From Paraburkholderia bonniea (lineage in GTDB: Bacteria; Pseudomonadota; Gammaproteobacteria; Burkholderiales; Burkholderiaceae), in NCBI RefSeq assembly GCF_009455625.1, contig NZ_QPEQ01000001.1:186001-250000 (forward strand): a DNA stretch of 64,000 bases. Reading direction: 5' to 3'. A program made the position numbers and the translations under genes. Shown piece after piece: positions 9,019-18,340 of this stretch; the stretch's first letter is position 1, and the number at the start of each line of letters is the position of its first letter. Under the pieces are notes generated by a model. It worked only from the letters and a program-made list of their open reading frames with translations. It ran no database searches and was not told the origin of the DNA.

Positions 9019-10223
9019 GCCGCACTCCGGTTCGGGTTCAGGCGGCTCACCTGGCTCACCTGGCTCAGCGCGGCTTCAAGCTGATCCAGGTCCTCATGCG
9101 AATGCCCCGCTGACAGCGAGATCCGCAGACGCGAAGTGCCCACCGGCACCGTCGGCGGCCGGATTGCGGGCACCCACAGGTCCGCTGCATCGAATGCGGC
9201 GGCCACTTCAAGCGTGGCTTCGTTGCTGCCAATGATGAGTGGCTGCACCGCTGTTGCGGAATCAACCGGCTGCCATGGCGTGGTGTGCAGCATCGCGCGG
9301 GTGCGGGCGATCAACGTTTGCAGATGGGCGCGGCGTGCGTCACCTTCCGCACTGCCAATCAACTTCAGGCTGGCCGACACGGCATGCGCAGCAGCCGGGA
9401 CCGAAGCGGTAGTGAAGATGTAGGGGCGAGCGCGTTGCACGAGCCATTCGATCACGGTCTCGTGCGCCGCAACGAACGCGCCTGATACCCCCGCCGCCTT
9501 GCCCAGCGTGCCGATCAGCACCAGATGCGGCGAGCGCAGCGCCGCTTGCGCCAGCGCGCCACGCCCTTGCGGCCCAAGCACGCCAAAGCCGTGCGCATCA
9601 TCCAGCACCAGCCACGCACCATGCTTTTCTGCCAGCGCCAGCAAGGCCGCGAGCGGCGCGATATCACCATCCATGCTGAACACCGTATCCGACACGATCA
9701 GCTTGTGAGCCGCTGACGAAGCCTCCAGCAACGCACCCAGCGCCGCCGCATCGGCATGCGGATAAATCTGCACCTCAGCCCGCGACAAACGCGCGCCGTC
9801 GATCAATGACGCGTGATTCAGCGCATCGGAAAAGATCGCCGTGCCACGGCCAGCGAGCGTCGTCAGCGTCGCCAGATTGGCCATGTAGCCCGTGCTGAAG
9901 TACAGCGCGCGAGGCTTATCGACAAAGCCGCCTGCGAAACTCGCCAGATCCTCTTCGAGCTGGACATGCGCCCGCGAATGGCCGCCCAGCAAATGCGAGC
10001 CACCACTCCCCGCGCCATAACGCGCGGCCCCTTCAGCTAGCGCTTGCACCAGCAGCGGATGTGCGGCCAGGCCCAGGTAATCGTTGCTGGCAAAACCTGT
10101 CACGCGCCGGCCGTCCACAGTCATCTGCGCAGCGCACGGTGAATCCGCAATCCGGCGACGACGGCGCAAGCCTTGCGCATCAAGTGTTTTCAGGTTGAGT
10201 TCAAGCGTATCGAGCAGATGCAT
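9015..10223 (-). CDS. bioF: 8-amino-7-oxononanoate synthase
   Basis: About 402 aa. PLP-dependent condensation of pimeloyl-thioester and alanine. Blocks: [37 protein letters not shown] and the PLP-Lys motif GTLGKAAG. The start at 10223 is chosen because that ATG shares one base with the bioA stop (TGATG), a coupled junction, and gives the usual N-terminus; the frame is open 13 codons further. The C-terminus ([11 protein letters not shown]) comes from a small 9-bp DNA repeat near 9047-9065. Confidence 0.95.
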   Translation of the reverse strand: MHLLDTLELNLKTLDAQGLRRRRRIADSPCAAQMTVDGRRVTGFASNDYLGLAAHPLLVQALAEGAARYGAGSGGSHLLGGHSRAHVQLEEDLASFAGGFVDKPRALYFSTGYMANLATLTTLAGRGTAIFSDALNHASLIDGARLSRAEVQIYPHADAAALGALLEASSAAHKLIVSDTVFSMDGDIAPLAALLALAEKHGAWLVLDDAHGFGVLGPQGRGALAQAALRSPHLVLIGTLGKAAGVSGAFVAAHETVIEWLVQRARPYIFTTASVPAAAHAVSASLKLIGSAEGDARRAHLQTLIARTRAMLHTTPWQPVDSATAVQPLIIGSNEATLEVAAAFDAADLWVPAIRPPTVPVGTSRLRISLSAGHSHEDLDQLEAALSQVSQVSRLNPNRSAA

Positions 10224-11581
10224 CAGCGGAAGTCCTTGAGGGTGGCGTCGAAGCTCTCGCACGTTCGTGCAGCCAGCCAGGTGAGTTCGTCGGGTTCAAG
10301 GATGTACGGCGGCATCAGATACACCGTCGTGCCAATCGGGCGCAGCAGTAATTCACGCTCAAGCGCATGAGCGAAAAAACGGCGGGAAAAAGTGCGGGCT
10401 TCGGCAGGGTCGTCGCATACCGCGTCGAACGCGAAAATCGTGCCGCACTGGCGCAGGTGACGCACACGCGGATGCTCGGCCAGTGGCGCGAGCGCAGCGC
10501 GTAACAGCGTGGATTTTTCCGCGTTGGCGGCCAGCACCTTGCCGCTGTCGAACAAGTCGAGCGTGGCCAGCGCCGCGCGGCACGCCAGCGGATTGCCGGT
10601 GTATGAATGCGAGTGCAAGAAGCCACGGGCTGTGTCGTCGTCATAGAACTCAGCAAAAATTTCGTCGCGCGACAACACGATGGATAACGGCAGATAGCCA
10701 CCGCTAATCCCCTTCGACAGACACAGAAAATCCGGCCAGATCCCCGCTTGCTCGCAAGCGAAGAAAGTGCCGGTACGGCCACAACCCACCGCGATTTCAT
10801 CGGCAATCAGATGCACCGCATAGCGCTCGCAAAGCGCGCGCAAACCGGCGAGATACGACGGCTCATGCATCACCATGCCTGCCGCGCACTGCACCAGCGG
10901 CTCGACGATCAATGCGGCGATGTGGTTGCTGCGCGCTTCCAGCAGGGCGCGCACGCTATCGAGCGCCCGTGCCGTGAGCGCAGCGGCGTCTTCGCCTGGC
11001 TGTGCCAGACGCACATCGGGCGAGGCCACCACATGCGCATGGCGGATCAACGGATCATAAGCATCCTTGAATAACGCCACATCGGTCACACCGAGCGCGC
11101 CGATGGTCTCACCGTGATAGCTCCCTGCCACACAGATGAACTCGCGTTTGTCGGCATAGCCACGATTGCGCCAGGTGTGGAAGCTCATCTTCAACGCGAT
11201 CTCAACCGCCGAAGCGCCATCCGACGCGAAGAACGCATGGCCTAGCGTGTGCTGTGTGAGTGCCGCGAGGCGCTCGGCCAGCTCAATCGCGGGCTGATGC
11301 GTACAACCTGCGAGCATCACGTGTTCGAGCGTATCGAGCTGCGTTTTCAGCGCGGCATTGATCTGTGGGTTGGCATGGCCGAACAGATTGACCCACCACG
11401 AACTAATCGCATCCAGATAGCGCTGGCCCGCCGGATCGTAAAGCCAGGGCCCCGCACCACGCGCCACCGGAATCAGCGGCACGCGTTCGTGATGTTTCAT
11501 TTGTGTGCACGGATGCCAGACGGCTTGCAGGCTACGGGCGACCCAGTCGTCCGGAGCCAGGGGAGTGCGGTTCAAAGTCAT
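10223..11581 (-). CDS. bioA: Adenosylmethionine-8-amino-7-oxononanoate aminotransferase
   Basis: 452 aa. First gene of the biotin operon; uses SAM as amino donor to make 7,8-diaminopelargonate. Class III aminotransferase marks: [11 protein letters not shown] at the N-terminus, [43 protein letters not shown], and the PLP-Lys in [15 protein letters not shown]. The ATG at 11581 gives the normal BioA N-terminus; a further upstream start (11713) would add 44 residues unlike the family. A weak ggatc-like ribosome binding site precedes it. Confidence 0.95.
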   Translation of the reverse strand: MTLNRTPLAPDDWVARSLQAVWHPCTQMKHHERVPLIPVARGAGPWLYDPAGQRYLDAISSWWVNLFGHANPQINAALKTQLDTLEHVMLAGCTHQPAIELAERLAALTQHTLGHAFFASDGASAVEIALKMSFHTWRNRGYADKREFICVAGSYHGETIGALGVTDVALFKDAYDPLIRHAHVVASPDVRLAQPGEDAAALTARALDSVRALLEARSNHIAALIVEPLVQCAAGMVMHEPSYLAGLRALCERYAVHLIADEIAVGCGRTGTFFACEQAGIWPDFLCLSKGISGGYLPLSIVLSRDEIFAEFYDDDTARGFLHSHSYTGNPLACRAALATLDLFDSGKVLAANAEKSTLLRAALAPLAEHPRVRHLRQCGTIFAFDAVCDDPAEARTFSRRFFAHALERELLLRPIGTTVYLMPPYILEPDELTWLAARTCESFDATLKDFR

Positions 11582-11945
11582 ATGGAGATCCAGAGTTCGA
11601 ATGAGTGCCGCGCAAGGCAGGCATGCCAGCGCAAGCGTCCCGGCGAAGTAGCGATGGAACCAGTGGCCGTGTTTTGCGCTCCTGCTTTGCGCTTTCGTTT
11701 TGCCTTCTTCCAACGCGGCACGAAACGCTATGCATATCGTCCGGGTTCAGGCGGCAGCGGCTCGCAGATTAGCGCTTTAGCGGCCCCGATGCACTATCGC
11801 AAAAATAGCGTCAAAGCAAGACGGGGCGGGCCTTAGCGGCTGTTCGACACAGCACGGAACGGTTCACACCAGAAGACTGGAAAAGCCTGTTGATAGCGAC
11901 GGCAAAGTCAGGTGTCGCCTGTGAAAAAAATCTGCGCCTCAGGAG
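11582..11945. other. Upstream region of the biotin operon
   Basis: About 360 bp between bioA and the IS4 remnant. No gene is supported. Scattered tttgcgc words (about 11676-11700) resemble the heptamer repeat at 4109. The bio promoter must be here, but I see no clear BirA-type palindrome. Confidence 0.45.
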
Positions 11946-11946
11946 T

Positions 11947-11977
11947 AATGCCGTTCAGTTAAGCCCTGGACGGCATT
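11947..11977 (+). terminator. Hairpin with T-run inside the left IS end
   Basis: aatgccgt (11947-11954) pairs perfectly with acggcatt (11970-11977), followed by ttt. The left terminal repeat therefore also forms one arm of a terminator-like hairpin that could insulate the transposase from upstream transcription. Inferred from sequence only. Confidence 0.45.
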
Positions 11978-12038
11978 TTTCATTGCAGGGAAGGGAGCGG
12001 TTGTAAACCTGGCGCATTGGTGTTAACTTTGCGGCGCC

Positions 12039-13327
12039 GTGTTATCCGCTCACCTGAACTATCTCCTCGAGGCTAGGCAACCCGCCGACTTTGGTCGGCT
12101 GGGGCAGCACTTGCCATACGAATGGGTCGAGCAGGCCGTCCGCGCCACCGGCAGCGCGAGTATCCGGAGCAGGTGATTGCCCGCCGAGCAGGTCGTCTGG
12201 TTGGTCATCGCGCTGGCGCTGTACCGGCACCAATCAATCAGCGAGGTCGTCGACGATCTCGATCTGGCGCTGCCTTCAGAGGCCGCCCCATTTGTCAGCA
12301 AAAGCGCCGTTGCGCAGGTCCGTCAGCGCACTAGGTATGCGCCTCTGGCCTGGCTGTTTCGTGAATCGGCCATCGCCTGAAGCCAGCAGGATGCGGCTAG
12401 CCACGCGTTCAAGGGACTGGCTCTGTTGGCGGTAGATGGCACCGTTCTGCGCACGGCTGACAGCCCGGCCAATCGTGAACAAATCGTGAACACTTTGGTG
12501 CGCAAACCCACGCCAACGACAGGCTGGCGAGCTATCCGCAGGTGCGCGCCGTCACCCTGAGCGCACTCCCGACGCATCTGATCCGCGACATTGAGTTCGG
12601 CCGCTACGACACCAACGAGATGCTGTATGCCAGGCAGCTCGTGCCGCGCATACCGAACGATTCGATTACGGTCTTCGACAAAGGCTTTCTGGCTGCCGAG
12701 ATTCTGTGCGGGCTCACTGCGGACGGCCACAATCGGCACTTCGTGATTCCCGCCAAGGCAAACACGCGCTGGGAAATCGTCCAGGGCAAGCCAGACGATG
12801 CCACGGTGCGCATGCGCGTGTCGCCACAAGCACGCAAGAAGTCCCCCGATTTGCCCGAGTTCTGGGAGACCCGCGCGGTCCGCACGATCGACTCGCGCGG
12901 GCGTGAGCGAGTGTTGCTGACCTCGCTGAGTGAGCGCCAGCGCTTCAAGCCCACCGATATCGCCGCATGCTACAGCCGCCGTTGGCAGATTGAAACGAGC
13001 TGCCGTGAGCTCAAACAATCGATGCTGGGGATGGAGTTGACCTTGCGCAGCCAGACCGTGGATGGGGTGTATCAGGAAATCTGGGGCGCGCTGATTGCCT
13101 GCAACTTGATTCGGCTGGAGATGGCCAAGGCCGCACTCGAAGCGAAGCTCGCGCCAACCGACATCAGCTTCGTGCGAGCCTTCCATATCATTCAGTACCA
13201 ACTGATGTGGGCCGCCGCGACGCGATCGCACGGAAAATTGCCAGCGCTGCTGCACCGCCTGTGCGAGCGGCTCAAGGTGCTCCCCAACGAAAAACGACTC
13301 GAACGCGGATGCCCTCGAGTCGTTTAG
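12039..13327 (+). pseudogene. IS4-family transposase, inactivated (two stops and a frameshift)
   Basis: Starting at GTG 12039 the protein reads as an IS4 N-terminal domain. It is interrupted by in-frame TGA codons at 12174-12176 (expected Arg) and 12378-12380 (expected Trp), and by an 11-bp tandem duplication (aatgaaca-type unit at 12471-12481 and 12482-12492) that shifts the frame. After the duplication the frame is intact to the stop at 13327. The catalytic set is still readable: first Asp in LAVDGTVLR, second in VFDKGF, and the IS4 signature Y-x2-R-x3-E-x6-K as YSRRWQIETSCRELK. The protein cannot be made full-length. Confidence 0.9.
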
Positions 13328-13425
13328 TCACGCCCTTCTCGTTACTCCGTTCGATTCCTCAAGAAGGACCTTAACTGAACGGCATTAGGGCTACCTCTGG
13401 GTTTGTCGTTTCATATCACTGGCAG

Positions 13426-13653
13426 CTAATCCGCACCAGTTTCATCTCGCTTCAGCGCCTTTAACTCCTTGATGAACTGGTAGGTAACGGCAGCCAAAAA
13501 CGTTAAGTAGGCAGGCCAGCCTATCAACATTGGGTGCCAGCCAGCCCCTTTAAACAAAGAAACACAAAGAATAAAGAGAGGTAATGCAGCAACAGCAGCA
13601 TATGCAATAGCTGCGCGGCGATACACATTACGCTTTCGCTCTAGTTGAGTCAT
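13426..13653 (-). CDS. Small two-TM protein, candidate immunity for the frameshifted toxin module
   Basis: 75 aa with two hydrophobic segments (about residues 13-33 and 43-62) and charged ends. Its ATG overlaps the stop of the upstream toxin module by 4 nt (ATGA), the layout of toxin-immunity pairs in CDI loci. Small inner-membrane immunity proteins usually protect against pore-forming or membrane-active toxins, which suits the hydrophobic Gly/Ala-rich toxin next to it. No family was recognised; the function is inferred from position and topology. Confidence 0.6.
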   Translation of the reverse strand: MTQLERKRNVYRRAAIAYAAVAALPLFILCVSLFKGAGWHPMLIGWPAYLTFLAAVTYQFIKELKALKRDETGAD

Positions 13654-14530
13654 TTACTCTCCTGAGAATTACCTTTTTTAGTAATCGCATTTTGTGCCGG
13701 GCCTGACAAAATTTGATTAACCTGATTTATAAAGTTACCCATTGGACCCGGCATCATCGTTGTCATCACAGTCCCGATCGCAGCAGAGCCAGCCCCGATA
13801 CCACCAGACAAACCCGGATTACCAGAATTCGTCATCGCCGTAGCCCCAAACGCACCCGTACCACCCACCGCCGCGTTATATCCCCCAACCACAAATTTCC
13901 CGGCTATTCCCGTCCTCAGCGTATTCAGCGGCAGCAGCAATGGCGACATCGCTGCCATCACGCCTCCAACAGCGAACGACTTGCCGAAGTTTGGCCCGTC
14001 TTTCGACAGACCCATTGCGTGGCTGATCCCGTCACCCACAAAGTCATACGTCGTGCCCAGACCCCATGCCGCCGCTACCGTGGGCGCAACCACGCCAAGT
14101 GCAAATAGCCCGCCCGTCGCGCCAATCGCCATGCCGATCTGTGGATGCGCCTCATGCCCCGGCAGTGCAGCCTGCTCTGCACTCAGAGAACCATTCCGGT
14201 TGCCTCCCATGAACGGGCTGTTGTATTCCGCCGGATTCGCAGTGAACAGCTTCCCCCGTTTTCGCTGATGTAGGCCACCGCCGTCGCGTCACCTCCAGGC
14301 CCCTTGCTTGCCGCTGCATCAACCAGACGGTAGCCATTGGCTAGCAGCATGTTTTCCGCCTGCACCGCCGTCAGCGCCTGACCCGTCTTTTCTTCATAAC
14401 GCTTCGCAAAGTCCGACGCATGCGCCTTCGCCCATGTCCTCTCTTCCTCATGCAACTGCCGGTTAAAGCGGTCCACATCTACGTACGCGCGTGCTCGACA
14501 CGAGCGTTGAACGCCGCGCCCAAAAGACAT
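13650..14530 (-). pseudogene. Displaced CdiA C-terminal toxin module, frameshifted
   Basis: The 5' part (frame ending at 14183) carries the boundary DRFNRQLHEEER and an alpha-helical stretch to AYISENGG. The 3' part (13650-14210 plus upstream codons) continues as KLFTANPAEYNSPFMGGNRN in another frame. The switch falls at a run of five C (five G on the coding strand, 14253-14257), so one base too many or two too few breaks the gene. The toxin end is hydrophobic and Gly/Ala/Met-rich, unlike the nucleases elsewhere in the island, and looks membrane-active. Nothing like a CdiA N-terminus lies upstream, so it is a silent cassette. Confidence 0.75.
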
Positions 14531-14823
14531 AGCCCCAATCCTGGGGCTAAAACTGATAGATCCAGCTCAAGAGTGCCAAATGCGCCGAATCCCAAAACGA
14601 CAAAGGACATTAGTGCTATGGCGGGTCGAGCCAATAGCTTGAAAAGCGCATGTGGCATCGTCAGACGAGCGATCAAACAAGCGCATCCAACGAAGAACAG
14701 CGCTAGAGCAGCCTGAAATACGGCCTTTGGGGCGTCCACAAAGTAGATGGCGCAAAAGGCAAGCGCATATGCGGCCACAAGCTCACCGGCATACGCAGCT
14801 ATGCGTATGCTCCGTGGTTTCAT
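14479..14823 (-). CDS. Small integral membrane protein (3-4 TM) in the CDI array
   Basis: 114 aa, mostly hydrophobic, with about four predicted membrane segments and a basic N-terminus (MKPRSIR). It follows the 43-aa single-TM ORF of the preceding toxin module and runs into the start of the next module. Position between two toxin cassettes suggests an immunity or accessory protein, but no family is recognised. Confidence 0.5.
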   Translation of the reverse strand: MKPRSIRIAAYAGELVAAYALAFCAIYFVDAPKAVFQAALALFFVGCACLIARLTMPHALFKLLARPAIALMSFVVLGFGAFGTLELDLSVLAPGLGLCLLGAAFNARVEHART

Positions 14824-14865
14824 TGTTTGCGTTCAAAAATTTCGTTTATTGATGGGGTTTGTTGT

Positions 14866-14997
14866 TTAATTAAAGAATAATTTCTTTATTGCTAATCCGC
14901 CCAATATTGCAAACACAATAGCGACACAAACCCAGTAGACCATTTTCTGTCGTGGTGTGAATTTCTCAGACTCTTCCTCCGTAGGGCCTCGCACCAT
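14866..14997 (-). CDS. 43-aa single-TM protein immediately after a toxin module
   Basis: Starts at ATG 14997, 8 bp after the stop of the toxin module ending at 15006. It has a polar, acidic first half (VRGPTEEESEKFTPRQK), one TM segment (about residues 20-37) and a C-terminus ending KKLFFN. The same position and similar C-terminus (IKNIFFN) occur in the 41-aa ORF at 18367-18492 behind another toxin module, so two independent copies support it being a real gene. Probable immunity protein; no known family recognised. Confidence 0.55.
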   Translation of the reverse strand: MVRGPTEEESEKFTPRQKMVYWVCVAIVFAILGGLAIKKLFFN

Positions 14998-15005
14998 CTC
15001 AAACC

Positions 15006-15884
15006 TCACTGTTTACCATTGCCGCTTATCACTTTTCCCCCGTGACTCCAAGGTGTCACGCCAAAACCAAAACCTCCCGGAGTCCCTAAACCAAACTCAA
15101 TCGCCGTTGCACCCCCATACGCATGCGTAATTGCGCCTACAACATTAAATTTAAATGGCGTAGGAATAGAGATAAATCCTTGATTTCCATCGCCATTAAG
15201 AAATGAATTTGTAGCATTCGCACTCCGATCCCCCAAAATCCATCCCACTGTTCCAGTAACACCAGGCTTCCATACTGGCATTGGGAAAATCGACGTAACG
15301 CCTCCGGAAAGATACGTCGTGCCGTCATATAAATTGACGGCGGCACCGCCAGTTGCAGAAAACACACTAGTTCCGGTAGTCGCATAGTCCGGCAAAATGC
15401 CATGTCCGCCAGCACCAAAGCCCGCTGAATATTCCCCCGTATTCCACCCCGGACCGAATGGCCCGCGATCATCAATTTTTGATTTAGCTGCAACCGGGGC
15501 CGACTCAGGATTCCAGCTATATGGCGAATCCTTCCCGCCAGTACTTTGCGCAATTAAGTCTCGTATCGACTTTGGCGGCGTCGCAAGCATCGACACGTCT
15601 TGCACCAAATAATTTCCGCTGCGGTCCGCTACGAACTTCATCCTCGTCGCGTCATACACGGCATCTTGCGGCGTATTGGCGTTTAACGACACAACCGCGT
15701 CAGTCGCAACCAGCTCGCCGTATTGGCTGTTGTTTGCTGCTCGCATCGCATTTTCGATCTGCGCCGCCGTAATCGGCGATCCATCCGCATTCTTAATGCC
15801 TTGCGCCGCCGTTGCGCGCTCTATTTGTTTAGCTTTGTTTTTCTCGTTGTCATGAAGTTGCCGGTTAAACCGGTCTAAAGTCAT
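15006..15884 (-). CDS. Displaced CdiA C-terminal toxin module (glycine-rich type)
   Basis: About 292 aa beginning MTLDRFNRQLHDNEK. The ATG at 15884 overlaps the stop of the upstream immunity gene (ATGA), so it may be translated by coupling although it has lost the rest of CdiA. After a helical stretch (residues ~10-75) and a variable linker, the C-terminal ~130 residues are Gly-rich and beta-like: AVNLYDGTTYLSGGVTS, then NSFLNGDG and HAYGGATAIEFGLGTPGG. The same pattern recurs in the modules at 16326 and 18495. From memory it resembles proteins annotated as polymorphic toxin type 22; not verified. Confidence 0.7.
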   Translation of the reverse strand: MTLDRFNRQLHDNEKNKAKQIERATAAQGIKNADGSPITAAQIENAMRAANNSQYGELVATDAVVSLNANTPQDAVYDATRMKFVADRSGNYLVQDVSMLATPPKSIRDLIAQSTGGKDSPYSWNPESAPVAAKSKIDDRGPFGPGWNTGEYSAGFGAGGHGILPDYATTGTSVFSATGGAAVNLYDGTTYLSGGVTSIFPMPVWKPGVTGTVGWILGDRSANATNSFLNGDGNQGFISIPTPFKFNVVGAITHAYGGATAIEFGLGTPGGFGFGVTPWSHGGKVISGNGKQ

Positions 15885-16339
15885 TTGCAAATTCTGGCAG
15901 CATCTCCACCGTATTTCATTGAGAAGCCGTAGACTTCCCGCGGTGCTCCACGGGAGTCATCTAGTTCCTGGGCTAAATTTATCGTTGCAAGAACCTTGTT
16001 CTTGCAAAGCGTAAAACCACCTCTCTCGACGTTCTTTTCCACCCATCCTCTGCTTAGCAATGCATTTTTGTAACTCTCCGCGAGTCCCTGACTCCAGGAA
16101 TTTTTCAGTACATTTACGTAGAGCAACGCACCACCAAATTTTGCGTTCGAATATCTGGAATCAACCGTCCCCCCCTCGTGCAACGCATAATCCATGTCTA
16201 CGTTCATTCCAGCCAGTTGTACCTCGGATTGCCGTTTTGACGGATTCCCAACCCCAAAAATCAAAGAAGCACCAACGCAGATAAGAATCCATATTCCAAT
16301 CAATGCAACTTTCCAATTTAGTCGACTAGTGTTTTGCAT
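15881..16339 (-). CDS. Candidate immunity protein with N-terminal TM anchor
   Basis: 152 aa from ATG 16339, which overlaps the end of the upstream toxin gene by 14 bp. One TM segment (about residues 10-31, VALIGIWILICVGASLIFG) is followed by a soluble domain. It lies between two toxin modules in coupled layout, so it is probably the immunity partner of the module ending at 16326. The longer frame to 16390 begins inside the toxin gene and lacks support. No known family recognised. Confidence 0.6.
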   Translation of the reverse strand: MQNTSRLNWKVALIGIWILICVGASLIFGVGNPSKRQSEVQLAGMNVDMDYALHEGGTVDSRYSNAKFGGALLYVNVLKNSWSQGLAESYKNALLSRGWVEKNVERGGFTLCKNKVLATINLAQELDDSRGAPREVYGFSMKYGGDAARICK

Positions 16340-17507
16340 TCCCGATTCCTGGCACAGTAAAAATTTGATCGCTATAGCCCCAGCTTCCATTTCCGCCAGG
16401 ATTTGGTGCTTTTGTAGTTCCTCCTACGCCAACCCCAATCTCAACAGCTGTGCTCCCTCCTACTGCGTGGTTCAAGCCTCCACACACACCAAACAAACAG
16501 CCGTTCCCGCCCACAGATTGGCCTTGCAAAAGGTTGTCGGTATCGTTCGCTTTCTGGTCTGCCGTTTTTCCAACGCTATCGGGAATCGTGCCAAAAATTA
16601 TCCCAAATCCAATCCCTCGAGACGCGGAAACAGACGCCCCGGCGTAAACGTTTCCGTTATGCAGATTTATTGTGGTGCTCCCACCAACACCCGCGCCTCC
16701 CTGCAACGTCACGTAGTCAATTGCTCCTGGTCGCCGGGCCTCCATTGCTGCCTGCATTGCCTTGTTGTCAGCAGTTGAATCGGTTATCGGATATTGGAAC
16801 AGTCCTCCCGAGCTCTGCCGCACCATGCCGCCATAGGCCGTAAGAGAAAGGGACACGCCGTTATAGCTCTGCAACTGTGCCTGTTCGGCGGTGTAGCCCG
16901 CACCCTCGGTCTCCAGCGCTGAATACTTGGCGTAGTCCGCCGTACCCGGCGCAAATTCGGCCGCGCAGTGAACCAGCGCGCATCCCGCCGCTTCCAGCCG
17001 ATGTTCCTTGTCGGCGTCGCCGTTGGCCAGATTTTTGATTGCCTGCTTTTCGTCAGGGTGAAGTTGTCTATTGAACCGGTCCACATTCCCCCCAGCAACC
17101 GCTCCCGCATTCCCGCCCACTGCGGCACCCGCGCCTGTCGCAATAGCGTTTGCCACGATGTTGCCAAGGGCGGTGTTGATGTCAGCACTGCCGGTCGGGT
17201 TTGAACCTGCAATTGCAGCACTAATTTCATTCAGCTTGCCCGCTGCAATCGATGCGATCCCGGCACCCGCTGCACTACCAGGCGCGTTTCCGCCCGCAAG
17301 GCCAGTCACCATTGCCGCTCCCGCCACCTGCATGCCCGCTCGCGCTGTGCCGCCTTCCTTCCACGCCTCCATCCCGGCCTGATCGCCGCTCGCCTTTGCC
17401 GCGTCGTACTTCGACTGTGCAAAGTCTCCAATCCGCCGTGATACCGCTTCACCCGCTGCGCTGGCTGCGGCCATCATGTCTGCCTGGCGCTCGAGCAGGT
17501 TGTTCAC
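16326..17507 (-). CDS. Truncated CdiA fragment with glycine-rich toxin C-terminus
   Basis: 393 aa. The first ~145 residues are the conserved pre-toxin region, nearly identical at DNA level to 19224-19720. Then comes the boundary VDRFNRQLHPDEK and a distinct C-terminus: a helical entry-like domain, then TINLHNGNVYAGASVS, LLQGQSVGGNG, and NHAVGGSTAVEIGVGVGG. Homology to cdiA continues upstream of the assigned start to about 17572 and then stops abruptly against a regulator remnant. It has no signal peptide or TPS domain, so it cannot be secreted by itself. Confidence 0.75.
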   Translation of the reverse strand: MNNLLERQADMMAAASAAGEAVSRRIGDFAQSKYDAAKASGDQAGMEAWKEGGTARAGMQVAGAAMVTGLAGGNAPGSAAGAGIASIAAGKLNEISAAIAGSNPTGSADINTALGNIVANAIATGAGAAVGGNAGAVAGGNVDRFNRQLHPDEKQAIKNLANGDADKEHRLEAAGCALVHCAAEFAPGTADYAKYSALETEGAGYTAEQAQLQSYNGVSLSLTAYGGMVRQSSGGLFQYPITDSTADNKAMQAAMEARRPGAIDYVTLQGGAGVGGSTTINLHNGNVYAGASVSASRGIGFGIIFGTIPDSVGKTADQKANDTDNLLQGQSVGGNGCLFGVCGGLNHAVGGSTAVEIGVGVGGTTKAPNPGGNGSWGYSDQIFTVPGIGNAKH

Positions 17508-17572
17508 GTCCGGTAGCCTGGCGATCGTGCCGTTTGTGTTCGACGCGTCACGGTTCAGGCTGGTGATGTCCT
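17076..17572. repeat. ~497-bp pre-toxin repeat (mate at 19224-19720)
   Basis: Direct repeat, offset 2148 bp, with only scattered mismatches, covering the conserved region just before the DRFNRQLH boundary. Long enough for RecA-dependent exchange between the two modules. Confidence 0.88.
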
Positions 17573-17574
17573 AT

Positions 17575-17691
17575 AGCGGGCCCACGTCGAAGCTGCAACA
17601 GCAGTTCGAAGCCATTAGCCTGCTGCCCAGGGCCAGGCAGCGATTCGTCTCGGAAATGCTCGATACCGTGCTGGCTCAAACACCGCAGTAG
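17575..17691 (+). pseudogene. C-terminal remnant of an HTH (XRE-like) regulator
   Basis: The last ~38 codons of the plus-strand frame read LQQQFEAISLLPRARQRFV and MLDTVLAQ before a stop at 17691. This resembles the tail of small XRE-family regulators (leucine-rich dimerisation helix with LPR-x-RQ-x-FV). The helix-turn-helix part is gone: upstream of 17575 the sequence is the antisense of a cdiA fragment. The assignment is from pattern memory. Confidence 0.5.
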
Positions 17692-17717
17692 GGATGTTTT
17701 CTTGACGTAAACGAAGC

Positions 17718-17752
17718 GCGGGCGGTGAGTGCTACCAACACTCACCGCCCGC
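17718..17752 (+). promoter_or_regulatory. Perfect 14-bp inverted repeat ahead of symE copy 1
   Basis: Arms at 17718-17731 and 17739-17752 are perfectly complementary with a 7-nt loop; GC-rich. It lies 27 bp after the regulator remnant and 33 bp before the SymE start. It could terminate the former regulator gene, or act as an RNA structure controlling symE. No T-run follows, which argues for regulation over termination. Confidence 0.55.
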
Positions 17753-17784
17753 TAACCACCCCAACTCACTACAGGAGAGTTGAC

Positions 17785-18009
17785 ATGGCTGACGCCAATC
17801 GTAATACACCCCCGTTTCAAGCCGAGCACATCCTCACCGTCAAGCAAACCTCTCGCGAGAATTTGCCTTGGGGCGCCAAGCTGCCATCGCTCCATCCTTG
17901 GCTCAGGCTCGCCGGCAGATGGCTCGTCGTAGATGCCGGTTTCGCGCCGCATCAGCGCGTGAGAGTGCAAGTCGAATTCGAGAAGATCACCATCACCCCA
18001 TTTGATTAA
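17785..18009 (+). CDS. SymE-family protein, copy 1
   Basis: 74 aa. The C-terminal block PWLRLAGRWLVVDAGF ... RVRVQVEFEKITITP is the SymE (AbrB-like swapped-hairpin derived) core; known SymE proteins are SOS-linked type I toxins reported to degrade RNA or condense the nucleoid. The ATG at 17785 has a good caggagag site 6 bp upstream; the 20-residue longer frame is unsupported. It runs opposite to all surrounding CDI genes and is followed by a related copy. An antisense SymR-like RNA could exist but I cannot point to one. Confidence 0.75.
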   Translation: MADANRNTPPFQAEHILTVKQTSRENLPWGAKLPSLHPWLRLAGRWLVVDAGFAPHQRVRVQVEFEKITITPFD

Positions 18010-18024
18010 ACCTTTTACCGATAA

Positions 18025-18057
18025 ACCATGAATCAGGCGTAAAGCCGGGTTCATGGT
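18025..18057 (+). terminator. Hairpin after symE copy 1
   Basis: accatgaa (18025-18032) pairs with ttcatggt (18050-18057). The loop contains ggcgtaaagccgggtt, resembling the hairpin after the second SymE gene, so the two gene-plus-hairpin units look like an old duplication. The T-run is weak. Confidence 0.45.
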
Positions 18058-18098
18058 GTTTCACGGAAGAAGATTATTTTTAATTAAAGGAGTTAACG

Positions 18099-18335
18099 AT
18101 GGCTGATCCAATTAAACCCCCGTCCATTCACCGCGAGCGCTGCGTGGTGATTCATAAATCACGCCGCTATCAACGGCTTCCCAACACGAATATAAAAGAG
18201 CCGCTGACTTATCCCTGGCTTAAACTTTCCGGGAAATGGCTTGAAACCGCTGGATTCAAAGCCGATCTCGAAGTCAAAGTCATCGTGCGCAACGGCAAGA
18301 TTGTTATTACGCCGATGACTAAAGCTCATCGGTAA
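18099..18335 (+). CDS. SymE-family protein, copy 2
   Basis: 78 aa, sharing the SymE block with copy 1 (YPWLKLSGKWLETAGF ... VKVIVRNGKIVITP). Start ATG 18099 has a strong aaaggag 6 bp upstream. The N-terminal 40 residues differ from copy 1, so divergence is substantial. It is on the strand opposite to the CDI genes and ends before a clear hairpin. Likely a toxin of the type I SymE family or a DNA/RNA-binding relative. Confidence 0.72.
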   Translation: MADPIKPPSIHRERCVVIHKSRRYQRLPNTNIKEPLTYPWLKLSGKWLETAGFKADLEVKVIVRNGKIVITPMTKAHR

Positions 18336-18340
18336 ACAAC

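Larger units (their letters stand above)
11946..13387 (+). mobile_element. IS4-family insertion sequence, degenerate (about 1442 bp)
   Basis: Bounded by perfect 18-bp terminal inverted repeats at 11946-11963 and 13370-13387. It carries one transposase gene with an IS4-type DDE core. The 1.4-kb length fits the family. No clear target-site duplication is visible in the flanks, which suggests an old insertion or a flank rearrangement. It sits exactly at the distal edge of the CDI island. Confidence 0.9.
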
